DNA from: Thraustochytrium sp. TN22
Lineage: Eukaryota; Sar; Bigyra; Thraustochytrida; Thraustochytriidae
Assembly (NCBI GenBank): GCA_013306675.1
Contig: JABLUY010000003.1
Location: forward strand, 132,896 to 196,895
Direction: 5' to 3'
Length of the DNA: 64,000 nucleotides
Shown here: positions 39,976 through 50,363 of the stretch, one piece after another
Position numbering within the stretch: the stretch's first letter is position 1
How the letters are laid out: every line of letters begins with the position of its first letter
Program-made: the position numbers and the translations under genes
The notes under the pieces: model-generated
What the model saw: only the letters and a program-made list of their open reading frames with translations
What the model was told of the DNA's origin: nothing
Databases searched by the model: none

Positions 39976-42900
39976 ATGCACGAGGCGCACTGGCGCGAGC
40001 TCACGCGCAGGTGGCACAAGGCGCCGGCCACTTGCCGCGAGCGCGTCCTCGAGGAGATTCTCTCCGGCAAGGGCGTCCCGCCTTACATTCGTAGCGAGCT
40101 TTGGATGGTCGCCTCTGGCGCTGGCAAGAAGATGCAGTCCTTCCCCAAGGTCTACGAAGACTACCTGGCAGAGGCCTCACGCCGCCTTCAGGTGTCCACG
40201 CCCACAGACTTTTCCCAGGTCGAGCTGCAAATTCGCAAGGACATCAAGCGCACCTACCCTCTCTTTCTCAGCACAACCACGACCGCCGCCGCGGCGACCG
40301 CAGCACAAGCAGCAGCACAGGCCGCAACAGCAAGTTCAGCCGACGCCGCTGTCGCGGGTGCCGCCAAGGCAGACCCCTCCGATGTCCCTGTCGACGCCGA
40401 CGTCGATGAACAGCACTGGCAGCACCATGAACGCGCGCTTTACAATGTCCTCTGCGCATGTGCGCTCGCGGCCGGTCCCAAGAAAGAGGCTTCCTACCAC
40501 CAGGGCCTCAACTACATGGCAGCACTTCTTCTCATCCTCATGCACGAGCGGGAGGACGACGAAGACGTCTCGGGCGGCGCCGCTGGTGCTTCCCATGCTC
40601 GCAACGACGCACCGAACGCACAGAATGCACCAGCGGCAGCGGCGGCCGCCAAATCCACGTCGAACCACACATTAACTGGCCGCCTAGCCAACGCGAGGTT
40701 AGGCGCGAGAGGTCGTGGCCTTGTCGTGCAGACCCTCAAGGAGGAGGACAACGAGGACTACCTGCTGGGCGAGGACCAAGACGGCCTCCGGCATCTGGAC
40801 GAGCCCGGCCGCAGCGGACTCGAGAGCGAGGACAAGAGCGATGCCGGCACGCCTAGAAGCGGGGGCCTGCGCGCCGAGGCGGCGACCGCGGACGGCTCCC
40901 TCGCCTGGCGTCGTGCCGAGGTCAAAGCATTCTGGGTACTGCAGTCGCTCTTGCAGGACTACAACCTGGCCGGCATCTACGACTGCCACACCTCCTTCTT
41001 GCAGCAGTTCCTGGACCAGTTTGACCTTCTCGTGCGCAGGTTCCAGCCGCGCCTGCACCGCCATCTCGAGCATGGCCTCGAGGGCGGCTACCCGGTAGTG
41101 CTTTTCGCCATGGACTGGTTCACCACGCTCTTTAGCTACAGCATGCGCGTCGACGCCGTCTACCTCATCTGGGACCTCTTTCTCGTCGCGCGCCTCGACG
41201 AGACGCTCTACGTGGCCGGCCTCGCCGTGCTCCTGCACCTGCGCGACCACCTCATGGCCATCAAGTCCTTTGAGGAAATGGCTGCCTGCTTCAAGCGGTT
41301 GGTGCGTGCCATCTCGGCGCGCGACCTGCTCGCCTCACTGCGCGTCGTCGTGCAACGCATCGTGCCGTCCGAGCTCATCCCGCCCGGCCGCTCCACGCTC
41401 GCCTGCATCGAGCGCGCCATGTTCGACGCCTCCAACGAGCTTACCACCACCGAGTTTGACGCCACGCAGCTCGTGCGCGCCGTGCAGCTCGGCGACGCCA
41501 AGTCGCTCGAGGTCGAGCTCGCCAAGTACAAATTTCCTGTGCTCTTGCTCGAGCGCATGCTCCTCACCGCCACCATGCTCGGCCACGCCGCAGCCGTGCG
41601 CACCCTGGCGGCCGTCTGCGACCCCTCGTGCCGCAGCTCGCTTGCCGCGCTCGAGGGCCTCTCCCCGCTGCACCTCTGCGCCCTCATGGGCCAGCCCACC
41701 GTCGCGCGCGTGCTGCTGGCCGCGGGCGCTTCGCGCACGCTGCGCTGCAGCGCCGCCGTGCTCGAGCCCTTTGCGCTCGCGCTGGAGGGCGTGACGGGCA
41801 CCCTGGAGCTTGGTGGCGGTCTCACCCCGCTCCAGGTCGCCGAGGCCGTGCGCCGCATCTCGCGCGACGCCTCAATCGTCGCCAGTGCGTATGCGGGCAC
41901 CTCCGCCAGTGCCGCCTCCACGCCGACCTCGGGCCAGGCTCGGCGCCGCGCCTCCTTCGGCTCCGCCTTTGGCGCCCTCCACGTCGACGACGCCGCTGGC
42001 GCTGCCTCCGACGCCGGCTCCGTTGCGTCCACCGGCACCGCGGCCCCAGGTCGTCCCGCGTCGATGCGTGCAGCGCAGCAGCAGGCGCGCTCCGGCCCGT
42101 CCGCCGTGGAGCTCGTCCTGCTCGGGGACGTCTGTGTGTCCTGCGGCCGCCTGCTGGAGCGCCGCTCCACCGAGGCTAGCCGCCACTCCATCTTTGCAAC
42201 CATCGTCAATGCGCTCACGCCCGACTGGGACGAAGCCGTCCCGCGCGCCACGCACAAGCCCAACCCGTGGGACGGTGGCGACCTCTGCGGCGACTGCGCG
42301 CCGCGCCCCGCGCGCGACGTGCGCCTGGACCTCCCACTCAACGCGCGCACCTGGCATTGCGTCAACTGTAAGCGCGTGCTACTGCGCGAGCGCAAGGTGC
42401 AGTGCCGCCGCTGCAACTACTACTGCTGCGCCGCCTGCACCTTCACGCGCCGCCAGCTTCTCCCGCAATTCAAGGAGGCCGTCCCGGTTTGCTCCAACTG
42501 CCACCACGTGCTGCGCTCCTGCCCGTGCGACGAGGCCAGCTGGCGCAGCTACCAGGTCCGCTGCGACCATACACCCATCGACAACCTCGCCGTTGCCTCC
42601 GCGGCCGCCGCGCTGACGCACTGTGCCTGCGAACAGTGCCTGCAACGTCGCTACGCGATCCGCGAACCTGCGCACGTGGCGCGAGAGGCGCGCTACGACG
42701 CCGCACGCCCGCTCTTTCAGGCGCGCGCCGCCCTTGCCCATGGTTTCTGGGCCGCGCAGGGTGGCCGCTCCATGCTCGCGCAGCCCGCGCTCCAGGCCAC
42801 AGAGGGCATCCTCGCCTTTGTCCGCGACGCCGAGGACTTCATCGTCAAGCGCACCAATCCTGCCGTCACCGCTCGTCGCCGCCAGCGCCGCGAGTCGCCA

Positions 42901-43194
42901 ACATCGTCGTCCAGCGCCGCCACCGCCTCCCTGGCGCACCTCTCGCAAGACTACCGCGCCCTTGGCGGGAATGGCAGCCAGGAGCACCTGCACGCTGGCG
43001 ACGACAGCGCTGCCGACGCTGCCGCCGACGCCAGGCCCTCGCGCGCCTTTCGCGACTACCGCTCTGAGCTCGTCGAGTTCTACACGGTCTGGAACCCGTC
43101 CCAGCTTGCCAAAGTCGACGTCCTTCTCGCCAAATACAAAGGCAAGGAAGACAAGCTTCTCACGTCTCTGCACTCCATGTACGCTAAGCGGTAA
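39976..43194 (+). CDS. TBC-domain RabGAP with ankyrin and FYVE-like zinc modules
   Basis: 1072 residues from an ATG at 39976. The TBC domain starts near residue 35 (YIRSELWMVASG). It has the arginine finger in IRKDIKR (R92) and the glutamine finger in YHQGLNYM (Q176), so Rab GTPase activation should be catalytically competent. Acidic low-complexity inserts split the domain (residues about 98-140 and 195-310). The second half continues with AFWVLQSLLQDYNL, VVLFAMDWFTTLFSY and IWDLFLVA. Ankyrin-like repeats follow (about 496-590, LSPLHLCALMGQPTVARVLLAAGA). Two Cys modules follow: CVSC...LCGDC (720-775) and a FYVE-like finger with CVNC, CRRC, CCAAC and CSNC (794-838). The FYVE WxxD and full RRHHCR signatures are absent, so lipid binding is doubtful. 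Confidence 0.9.
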   Translation: MHEAHWRELTRRWHKAPATCRERVLEEILSGKGVPPYIRSELWMVASGAGKKMQSFPKVYEDYLAEASRRLQVSTPTDFSQVELQIRKDIKRTYPLFLSTTTTAAAATAAQAAAQAATASSADAAVAGAAKADPSDVPVDADVDEQHWQHHERALYNVLCACALAAGPKKEASYHQGLNYMAALLLILMHEREDDEDVSGGAAGASHARNDAPNAQNAPAAAAAAKSTSNHTLTGRLANARLGARGRGLVVQTLKEEDNEDYLLGEDQDGLRHLDEPGRSGLESEDKSDAGTPRSGGLRAEAATADGSLAWRRAEVKAFWVLQSLLQDYNLAGIYDCHTSFLQQFLDQFDLLVRRFQPRLHRHLEHGLEGGYPVVLFAMDWFTTLFSYSMRVDAVYLIWDLFLVARLDETLYVAGLAVLLHLRDHLMAIKSFEEMAACFKRLVRAISARDLLASLRVVVQRIVPSELIPPGRSTLACIERAMFDASNELTTTEFDATQLVRAVQLGDAKSLEVELAKYKFPVLLLERMLLTATMLGHAAAVRTLAAVCDPSCRSSLAALEGLSPLHLCALMGQPTVARVLLAAGASRTLRCSAAVLEPFALALEGVTGTLELGGGLTPLQVAEAVRRISRDASIVASAYAGTSASAASTPTSGQARRRASFGSAFGALHVDDAAGAASDAGSVASTGTAAPGRPASMRAAQQQARSGPSAVELVLLGDVCVSCGRLLERRSTEASRHSIFATIVNALTPDWDEAVPRATHKPNPWDGGDLCGDCAPRPARDVRLDLPLNARTWHCVNCKRVLLRERKVQCRRCNYYCCAACTFTRRQLLPQFKEAVPVCSNCHHVLRSCPCDEASWRSYQVRCDHTPIDNLAVASAAAALTHCACEQCLQRRYAIREPAHVAREARYDAARPLFQARAALAHGFWAAQGGRSMLAQPALQATEGILAFVRDAEDFIVKRTNPAVTARRRQRRESPTSSSSAATASLAHLSQDYRALGGNGSQEHLHAGDDSAADAAADARPSRAFRDYRSELVEFYTVWNPSQLAKVDVLLAKYKGKEDKLLTSLHSMYAKR

Positions 43195-43484
43195 TAAGTA
43201 TGAGGTTCCCTCCCTCCACCTCGCATGTTGCGGCGATCAAGACTGCCAGCATCTCCCACGAAATGGAACACAACCGCAAGGCGGCGCTTCCCTCCTTTCG
43301 TTTGCTTGAGTCGGGGTCCGTGGCATGTATGATTCGCCAACAGCGTTTTCAGCTAGACTGGAGAAAAAGTCTCTTCTTCTTGACCAGGACCGAACACGGA
43401 CATCTTATCAGAAACGAATGATTCATCGTGTTGAATGTGGAGGGGTGCTCAGCTACTTGGTACACTACCGCTGCGAGAGCGGGA

Positions 43485-43515
<31 letters not shown>

Positions 43516-43520
43516 GCAAT
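43195..43520. other. Convergent intergenic region with a CT array
   Basis: 326 bases between converging stops. A CT dinucleotide array (43481-43515) runs up to the stop of the CCT gene. Nothing else was seen. Confidence 0.6.
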
Positions 43521-44380
43521 TTACTTGCTGCTGCTGCTGTTGTTGTTATTGGTGGAGGTGACGGTGGAGGCATCTTGCGCAGGGTGGATGCTGTCGGTCA
43601 GGTCTACCGGAGCTGTAGGGCCCGGAGCTGCAGAGCGCGGAGGGGGCGTGGAAGCGGACACGGCCGTGGATACAGAGCGCTGCTGCTGCGGCGTGGACGG
43701 AGGCACCGGCGCGGCAGCTGCAGCCGTCGGCGCTGTCCCAGCAGCGGGACGCTGCCGAGGCGGCGCAGAGCCCGGAACGGCGCCGACACCGAGACCGGTG
43801 TTCATTGAGGGTCGTGGCGCCGAGGAAGGCACAACGCGCTGGGCGCCGGCCCTCACAGGCGTGGTGAACCCTGCGGCGGCACTGGGTGCCGGAGCAGAAC
43901 TCCTGACGGGCGTGGTGGCAGTCGTCACGGGCGCGCGCGACGCAGGCGTGGTGGCCGTAGGCGGCACGCGGGCCGTGGTGCTGACCCTGCCAGCGCCGCC
44001 CGTCGGGGTGGTGCTGGCGCGGCTCACGCCGCGCGGTGCCGGCATCATCTTGACCGTCTTGCGGTTGCCAAGTCTGTCGATGCTCGTGATGGTGCGCGCG
44101 CCGCTGGCCGCCGTTGTGGTGATGCGCCGCTCGCCGTTGGGGCAAATCATCGTGGTGGTACGAGTGCCGCTCGCAGTCACCGTAGTGATGTAGCGCGTGC
44201 CGTCATTCGCCTGCGAAGTGAAGGTGCGCGCGCCATTGTTGTTGATGATACTGGAGGCCGGGCGCGGCTGCTGCGACGGCTGCGGCGGGCCACGTGACCC
44301 ACCGGACGGCACACCACTGGTCGTGGTTGAAGATGCTGCGCGCGCGGCGCCACTAGCGGGAACGGGCGACGATAGCGTGC

Positions 44381-44414
<34 letters not shown>

Positions 44415-47400
44415 CTGCTGCAGCTGCTGCTGAGGCTGCTGCTGAGGCTGCTGCGATTGCTGCGGCTGAGACCTGGACAAAATGCCGGTAGCAGCGTGCA
44501 GCGGCGCGTTCATCTTGCCCGTGCGCGGGTTCACCGTGGCCCCTGGAGCGCCAGCGGCCGTGGTGGCCGAGCGGTTCGCTGCCGTCGTGGTGGTGGAAAG
44601 AGCCACGCCGACAGGCTTCCCGGCCTTGTTCATCGAACTCTGCGGGTGGAAAGGCTGTCCATTGGACGTGGCAGCGACTGGCCTCTGCGTGGCTGTCGTC
44701 GTCGCCGTGTACCGCTGCTGCTGCTGCTGCTGGGCCGCAGCCATTGGCTGGCGCACGCTCGAGAACGTCGGCGCCGTCGCGCGCACCTGCTGGGCCTGCG
44801 TCTGCTGTTGCATGGGGACGCCCGCACGTGCCTGCACGCCATTGTTGCCCGCCGGCACGCCCAGACGCGCGTTTGGGGTTTGGCCCGGCACCGCCGTGCG
44901 CATCTGCTGCTGTTGCTGCTGCGACTGCGGCCTGGCAGGCGCCAGACGGCTCTGCTGCTGGGGCTGCAGATGCTGGTGCTGAGGAGCGCGCTGCTGCTGC
45001 TGCTGCTGCTGCTGGTGCATGGCCACGGGCGCGCGCTGCTGGGGTTGCTGGTGCAGGTGCTGCTGCGGCTGGCCCGGACGATGCATCATCGAGTGGGGCT
45101 GCTGCTGGCCCACGCCAGCGCGCACCGGCTGGCCTGGCACCGACGGGTGGCGGGCCGAGAGCACAGGCTGGCCCGACATGGTGCGCACGGCGCCCGGATG
45201 GCGCGGCGCCAAGGCTGCGCTGGGAAGCACGCCACCCGAACCGGGCGGCGGCGGCGGCGGCGCACTCGCCGCCGTGGCGACGGGCGAGCCACTCTCGGAG
45301 CCGCCCTGGTCCGCCAGCACCTGGTTCTGCACATGGCGCGGCACGAAGCGGCCCTTGACGCGCGGCCGAGAGTCGGCCAGCGCCTTGCGGCAGCCATACT
45401 TGACGCGCTTGAGCCAGACACGACGCTTGCGCTTCTCGAGGAACTTCTCGATGCGGCGGCGACGCTGCTCCATGGTGAGCGTGCCGATGGTCGCGTTGCG
45501 GTTCGCCATGCGAGCCGACAGCGAGAAGGTGGGCGGCGGGCACACCGGACGCTGCGGCGCCGGGACCGGCGCGGGTGCGGCGACCTTGGGCGGCGCCGAC
45601 GCCGGCGCCACCTTGAGCACCGGGGCGGCTGACGCCGCCGGCTTGGTCGCATCGTCGCGCGCCGCGCTCACGGGCGTCGTCGGAGGCGGCGGAACCGTGG
45701 CGGCGGCCGCGGCCGCGGCCGCCGAGGCCGCAGCGATGGGCGAAGCGGCGGCCGCCGGTGCGTTGCTCGCCAACCCCTTGGCCTTGTTGGCCTTGGACTT
45801 GGCGGGCGCCGAGGCGGGCACCTTGACCTTGCTCGCCTTGTTGGCCTTGGGCGTCATCTTGCTGGCGCGCGCGGCCGCCACCGCCGAGTTGAGCGAGCCC
45901 TTGCTGGTGCCGGGCTTGGAGCGCAGCGAGTGGGCGCTGCCGCCGAGGTGGTGCACCAGGTCGCCCGCATCCGAGTCCGTGTCCGAGTCCGAGTCGTCCG
46001 GGTGCGCGTCCGAGGCGACGCGCAGGTAGACAAACATCTGCTTCTGGCGGCTCGGGATGCTGGCGCGCGTGGGCGACGTCTTATACAGAGGCGGGAGGCG
46101 CTGCGTCATGGTCGGGATGGACCGCGGGCGCTTGCCGCGCGAGAAGGCAGCTGCCGACATGCGCGACTTGTAAATGGCCGTCTCGCGCTCGGCCAGTGCG
46201 CCGCTGTGCTGAGGGATGCGCAGCGTGATGCGGCGATGTCCGGCGCCCGGGGGCGAGGACGACGAGGACGCGCCCGCCTGGCGGCCCTCGGTGATGCTCT
46301 CGAGGTCATCCTCCTCGAGCAGGTCCCAATCGTCCTCGGCGCGCTCCGAGCACGAGGTGAGCTCCAGCATCGAGGTGGGCAGCATGGAGAACTCCAGGCT
46401 ATAACCGCGCGGGCGCGTCCGCGACGAGGGTGATGGAGGCGCGACCTCAAAGTCCGTCTCGTGCACCCAGTCGAAAGACTTCCCGCGCGAGCGGAACGAG
46501 GCTAGCGAGAAGATGCTGCTGGACCGATCGCGCGGCATCGAGGCGGCCACCTCTGCCACCGTGTCGTCGGGGAAGTCCAGCAGCGCCGGTGGTGGCCTGG
46601 GCATGGTAAAGCGGACCGACGCAAGCGTCGGCGTGCCCAGGCTTAGCAGGCTGCCGCCGGCCGAGTCAAGGCTCAGAAGCGAGCTTGAGCTGCTGCTCGA
46701 CCCGCTGCGTGCCTTGGTCATGAGAAACGATGAGTCCGCGCCGCCAAGGCTACTACTGCTGGCAGCGCCTGCGTCTAGTAGTGGCGAGATGCCGCTGCCG
46801 CTGCCGCCGCCGCCGCTGCTGCTGCTGCTGCTAGCCGCCGCCATGCCGCCGTCCTTCTCCTCGGCCTCCTCCCTGCCGTCTTGTGGGCGAGACTTGATGG
46901 GGCTATTTTTTCTCAGCAGGTCAGAAGCGCGCGATCGCCGCTTCTCCATGGGCAGCGGCATAGCGAATGAGAAGGTCGACGAGATGCTCGACAATGACGA
47001 GAGCGAGGCGGCGCGCTGCCGCGCCGCCGCGCGCGCCGCACGCGACGACACCGCGTTAATACCGCCTGGTACGCCGCTCGTACTGCTGCTGCTACTGCTG
47101 CTGCTACTAGCCCCTGCCTCCTTGACGAGATTGTTGTTGCTCGTTGCCGACACTGTTGATGATGACGACTTGTTCGTGGATGCTGAGGCGCCGCTGGACG
47201 TCGAAGAGGCCGGAGCCAGCTTCATCTCACCGTTCTCCTCAAGCGTGACGTCCACGTCCAGCATGGCGTCGTCCTCCACGAGGCTCAGCATGCCCTGCTG
47301 GAGAAGCAGCTCGAACGTATCGGCGGCCGACAGGCGTGGTGAGGCCGACGGCGCCGAATCATCGTCGTCGCCATCGAGATCCAGGGCCTTCTTCATGCTA

Positions 47401-47441
47401 TACGCGTCTTTGAATTCACCGACCTCCAGCAGACTCGACAT
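43521..47441 (-). CDS. CCT-domain protein with Gln-rich regions and 11-residue repeats
   Basis: 1306 residues from the first in-frame ATG (47441). Residues about 650-700 form a CCT domain: RRRRIEKFLEKRKRRVWLKR, VKYGCRKALADSRPRVKGRF. CCT domains occur in CONSTANS-like and TOC1-like regulators and bind NF-Y subunits or DNA, so a nuclear regulatory role is inferred. No B-box or receiver domain is visible. The rest is Ser-, Ala- and Gln-rich, with long poly-Gln runs (for example around 44380-44415 and 44990-45015). Residues 1070-1135 (44037-44234) hold six 11-residue repeats of the form GxRxITTxxxS, described as a finding. Basic clusters near the CCT (KRKRRVWLKR) would serve nuclear import. Confidence 0.85.
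44037..44234 (-). repeat. Six 11-residue protein repeats in the CCT protein
   Basis: Units begin GAR, GTR, GTR, GER, GAR and GNR at exactly 11-residue spacing. The consensus is G-x-R-x-I-T-[ST]-x-x-x-[SND]. DNA identity between units is low, so the pattern looks kept at the protein level. Confidence 0.85.
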
Positions 47442-48780
47442 CGTCAGGGATGCACGCACAGCACAAGTGCCTTGCCCGCCTGCCTGCCTGCCTGCCTGCC
47501 GGCTATAAAGGTGCTAGCTAGCCGCCAAACGGAGCCGCCCACGGCTGCGTCTGGACTTGCGCTGTGTGTTTTTTTTTTAGGTCGCGCCCGGCCGCAACGA
47601 AGCTGTCTACAAGCAATGCGCGCCGTCGTCAGTCACGCTCCCGCGTCGCCAGTCTCCTCCTCCGCCGCCGCGTCCCCTCCTCGCGCCGGCGCGCGCCGGC
47701 GCCCTGCCGCTCGCCAGCGCCAGTGGCGCCTTCGCTCGCCTTGCCGTTGTGCGTGGCGTGGCGCGGCGCGCTCCCGCCGCCTCATCCTCCGTCGCCCGGC
47801 TCACTCACTGTCCGCTCGCGAGCGCGTCCGCCGCCGCTCGCGCCAGCGCCGCGCGCCGCGCGCGAGGCCCGCGGCCCGCGCGGCGCGAGGCTGCGCGGGA
47901 TGGCCGGAGGCGATGGGATGGGATGCGATGAGATGGGATGAGGAGCAAGGCAGCAAGCTTCGCTTCTTGAGACTTGAATAGAATACGGCGCCGCGCGGCC
48001 GCGAGGCGAGGCGAGGCGAGGCGAGGCGAGGCGGGGCGCGCGGGAGAGCGCGCGAGGGAGGGCAGGGCGCCGCGCTGCGCGGCAGAGCGAGGCAGAGCGA
48101 GGAGGGAGAGCGCGAGCACGGCGCGAGCGCGGCGCGCGGGAAGGGAGGAAGGCAGAGCGCGGCGCTGCGGCGCGGCCTAGCGTTTCCCGTAGCGCGGGAC
48201 TAGCGAAATCCGCCGAATGGGTGGCCGTGGGGGAGGCGCAGGATATCCTCGCCCGCCGCGGCGAGGGCGCACGCAGCTCCTTCCTGGGCGCCTGGCCTGT
48301 GCTTCCTGGCCCAGCCTGGCGCGCCTCCGGCCCCGTACGGCGTCCAAGTCCGGCCGTACTTGCGCTCCGTGCGGTGCAGTGCCCGGTGCTGCGCCGCTGC
48401 GTTGCGTTGCGCGTTGCGATGCGCTGCGATGCGCTGTCGCCGCGCCGCGCCGCGCCGCGCCGCCGCGTGGTTAAGCGCTAGCAGGAGGAGCCCGAATCAC
48501 TGGTCCTGGGACGCGCGCCAACAACCGCCGTCGGAGGAGGGCGGTCTCGTGGTCGCGAGTCGCCAGTGCGTGCGACCGCCGCTCGGATTGCAGAGAAGTT
48601 TCTTGTGGCTGTCTGGCTGTGTGTTTTTTCTTGCGCACCTCGCTCCTGCCCACCGCCTGCCAGTGGACGGCCGCTGCGGCCAGCCTGAGGCCGGGCCAGC
48701 CGTTGCGTTGGCGTGCGTCGTGCCGTGACCGGTCTTTCATTGGTCTTGCTGCTCCTCTTGTCAGAGTCAGAATGAATGAA
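47442..48780. other. Intergenic region upstream of the CCT gene
   Basis: About 1.3 kb with a TGCC array (47479-47501), a GCTAGCTAGC cluster (47513-47523), a short poly-T tract (47571-47578) and a GAGGC pentanucleotide array (48001-48033). No coding gene was recognised. Confidence 0.55.
48001..48033. repeat. GAGGC pentanucleotide array
   Basis: Six tandem units of the same GAGGC motif found at 32323-32364. Confidence 0.9.
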
Positions 48781-49718
48781 TCAGACGAGGGCGACCGAGC
48801 CCTCACGGATGAAGTTGCGCACCAGTCTGTAGCGGATGGCGAGCAGGTCCCCGGCCTGCATCTGGACGGGGGCATTGTAGCCCGTCGGGTCTACCTCCAC
48901 CTCGCCAACGTCCCTGCGCACTCGGCACAGCACAAACTTGTCTAGGTCCGGCGCTGGAACTGTGCGTTTTTGTTGTTGTTTTTTTGTTCACATTTTGCGT
49001 GGTCAGTATTCGCAACTCTGGTGGTGCCAGCCTTGGCGCAAGCGCGTCGCTGCGCCCGCGCATCTCACGTACTCATGTTCACCTGATTCGTCTGGTCGTC
49101 CAGCTTGCGGTGCACCGCGGGCATCTTGGAAAGCGCCAGCTTGCGCAGGTGAGACGCCTGCAGGCCCGCAAACCGCTGCATGAAGCGGACCTCGGCCGCG
49201 CTCAGATTCTCCGCCGCATCCTCGTTCTGGAGCAAGTAAAATGCCTGCTGCTCGATCTTGCGCAGCCGCGTGCGCAGGTACTCTACAATCACATAGTTGA
49301 CGCGGTCCAGCTCCATCTGGTACACCATGGCGCGCATCATCTTGCGCACGTCCTTCTCCAGCTCCTCCACGAGGTCCTGCCGTGTCTGCACGGCCTTCTT
49401 GAGCTTGTCCACCAGCAGCTCCTCATACGGCAGCAGCTCCGGAGCCCCCTGTACGCGTGCACGCACCGTCCGTCACCGTCAGCTCGTGTTGTTGTTGTGT
49501 TGTTGCTGCTGTTGCTCACCAGGCGCTCCTTCACTCACCTTCTCATTACGCAGCGCCTGCCGCAGCAGGTCCACATCCACGACGCGCGCCCGCGACCCGA
49601 GCGTCGCATCAAAGTCCGCATACTCCTCCGCGAACTCGCGTTCCACACGGGCCTCGTCCACCTCCAGCTGCTGCGCGCCCGCCGCCAGGTCCTCCTCCTC
49701 GTACGCCGCCTGCGCCAT
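48781..49718 (-). CDS. SLD5: GINS complex subunit SLD5 (three exons)
   Basis: Exons on the minus strand are 49539-49718, 49073-49448 and 48781-48959, giving 244 residues. SLD5 is one of four GINS subunits that join MCM2-7 and CDC45 in the replicative helicase. Exon 1 (ATG at 49718, first in frame) ends LLRQALRNEK at a GTGAGT donor. Exon 2 begins GAPELLPYEELL and carries the A-domain helices (MELDRVNYVIVEYLRTRLRK). It ends at a GTACGT donor. Exon 3 gives IPAPDLDKFVLCRVRRDVGE, then AGDLLAIRYRLVRNFI, the C-terminal B-domain. Intron 1 is 90 bases with branch GCTGACG; intron 2 is 113 bases. All phases match and the family landmarks appear in order, so the model is strong although no single frame covers it. 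Confidence 0.93.
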
Positions 49719-50363
49719 GGCGCTCCCTCCCTTTCGCTTGCTCCCGTCGCCGTTTGCCGCGGCTCCCAGCTTCAGCGCCGCGCCGCGCCGCGCCTCGCGC
49801 CTCGCAGGCTCGCGTGCTCGCTCGCAGGCCCAGGTCCGCGTGCGCCGCCGCCTGCCGCCGCCTGCCGCCGCCCGCCGCCGCCGCGCAGTGGTTGGCCGCC
49901 TGCCGCGCCTCGAGCGCGATTTGATCGCAAGCCTAACGACCGCGCCGCGGCCGGCCCGGACTCGCGCGCTGCCCCGTCTCGGCCTGCTCGCCGCGCCGCG
50001 CCGGGGGGCACCGGGCGCGGCGCGCTGTTTTTCCTCTCGTGTCCGAGTCCCAGCGGTGGTTGGGTTCACGTTCTTGCTTTTTTCGAATCACTGGCACGGC
50101 ACGGCACGTTCGAATCGCCCGGCAATTTGAAAACGCAGCCCGCCCGCCCGCCCGCGCGCGCGCGCGCCGAGCGCGGCCTCGTGCAGCCTCGTGCAGCGGC
50201 AGCGCGACGCCCAGGCTGCGCGGACTGCGAGCGAGTGCTCGGCTGCGCCTTGTGCGGACGCTCTTGGCCCGCTCAGGCTCTGGGCCAGGGGTTCTGGGAC
50301 TGGCCTCCGACTGCGAAGGTTAGGCTGGTGGTTTGTTTGGTGCAGGCACGGCGCAGCGTGCAC
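49719..50363. promoter_or_regulatory. Divergent promoter region of SLD5 and the CXC gene
   Basis: 645 bases between the two ATGs. It contains three TTYGAA boxes (50082-50087, 50109-50114, 50126-50131). A possible 5' UTR acceptor (GGTGCAG at 50339-50345) lies just before the CXC start. Confidence 0.5.
50082..50131. promoter_or_regulatory. Cluster of three TTYGAA (CHR-like) boxes
   Basis: TTCGAA at 50082-50087, TTCGAA at 50109-50114 and TTTGAA at 50126-50131. TTYGAA is the cell-cycle homology region element bound by the LIN54 CXC domain in animals. The adjacent gene encodes a CXC protein of that type. Confidence 0.4.

Noticed and set aside
38831-40675. A 614-residue plus-strand frame over the channel/TBC promoter
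   Set aside because: Arg/Ala/Pro-rich, overlaps both well-supported genes out of frame.
47504-47509. TATA box (TATAAA) for the CCT gene
   Set aside because: It reads in the plus direction, away from the minus-strand gene, and no plus-strand gene follows.
48984-50363. Extension of the CXC protein upstream to 48984
   Set aside because: This part runs antisense through SLD5 exons and has no in-frame ATG near the CXC start; 50364 is the first suitable ATG.
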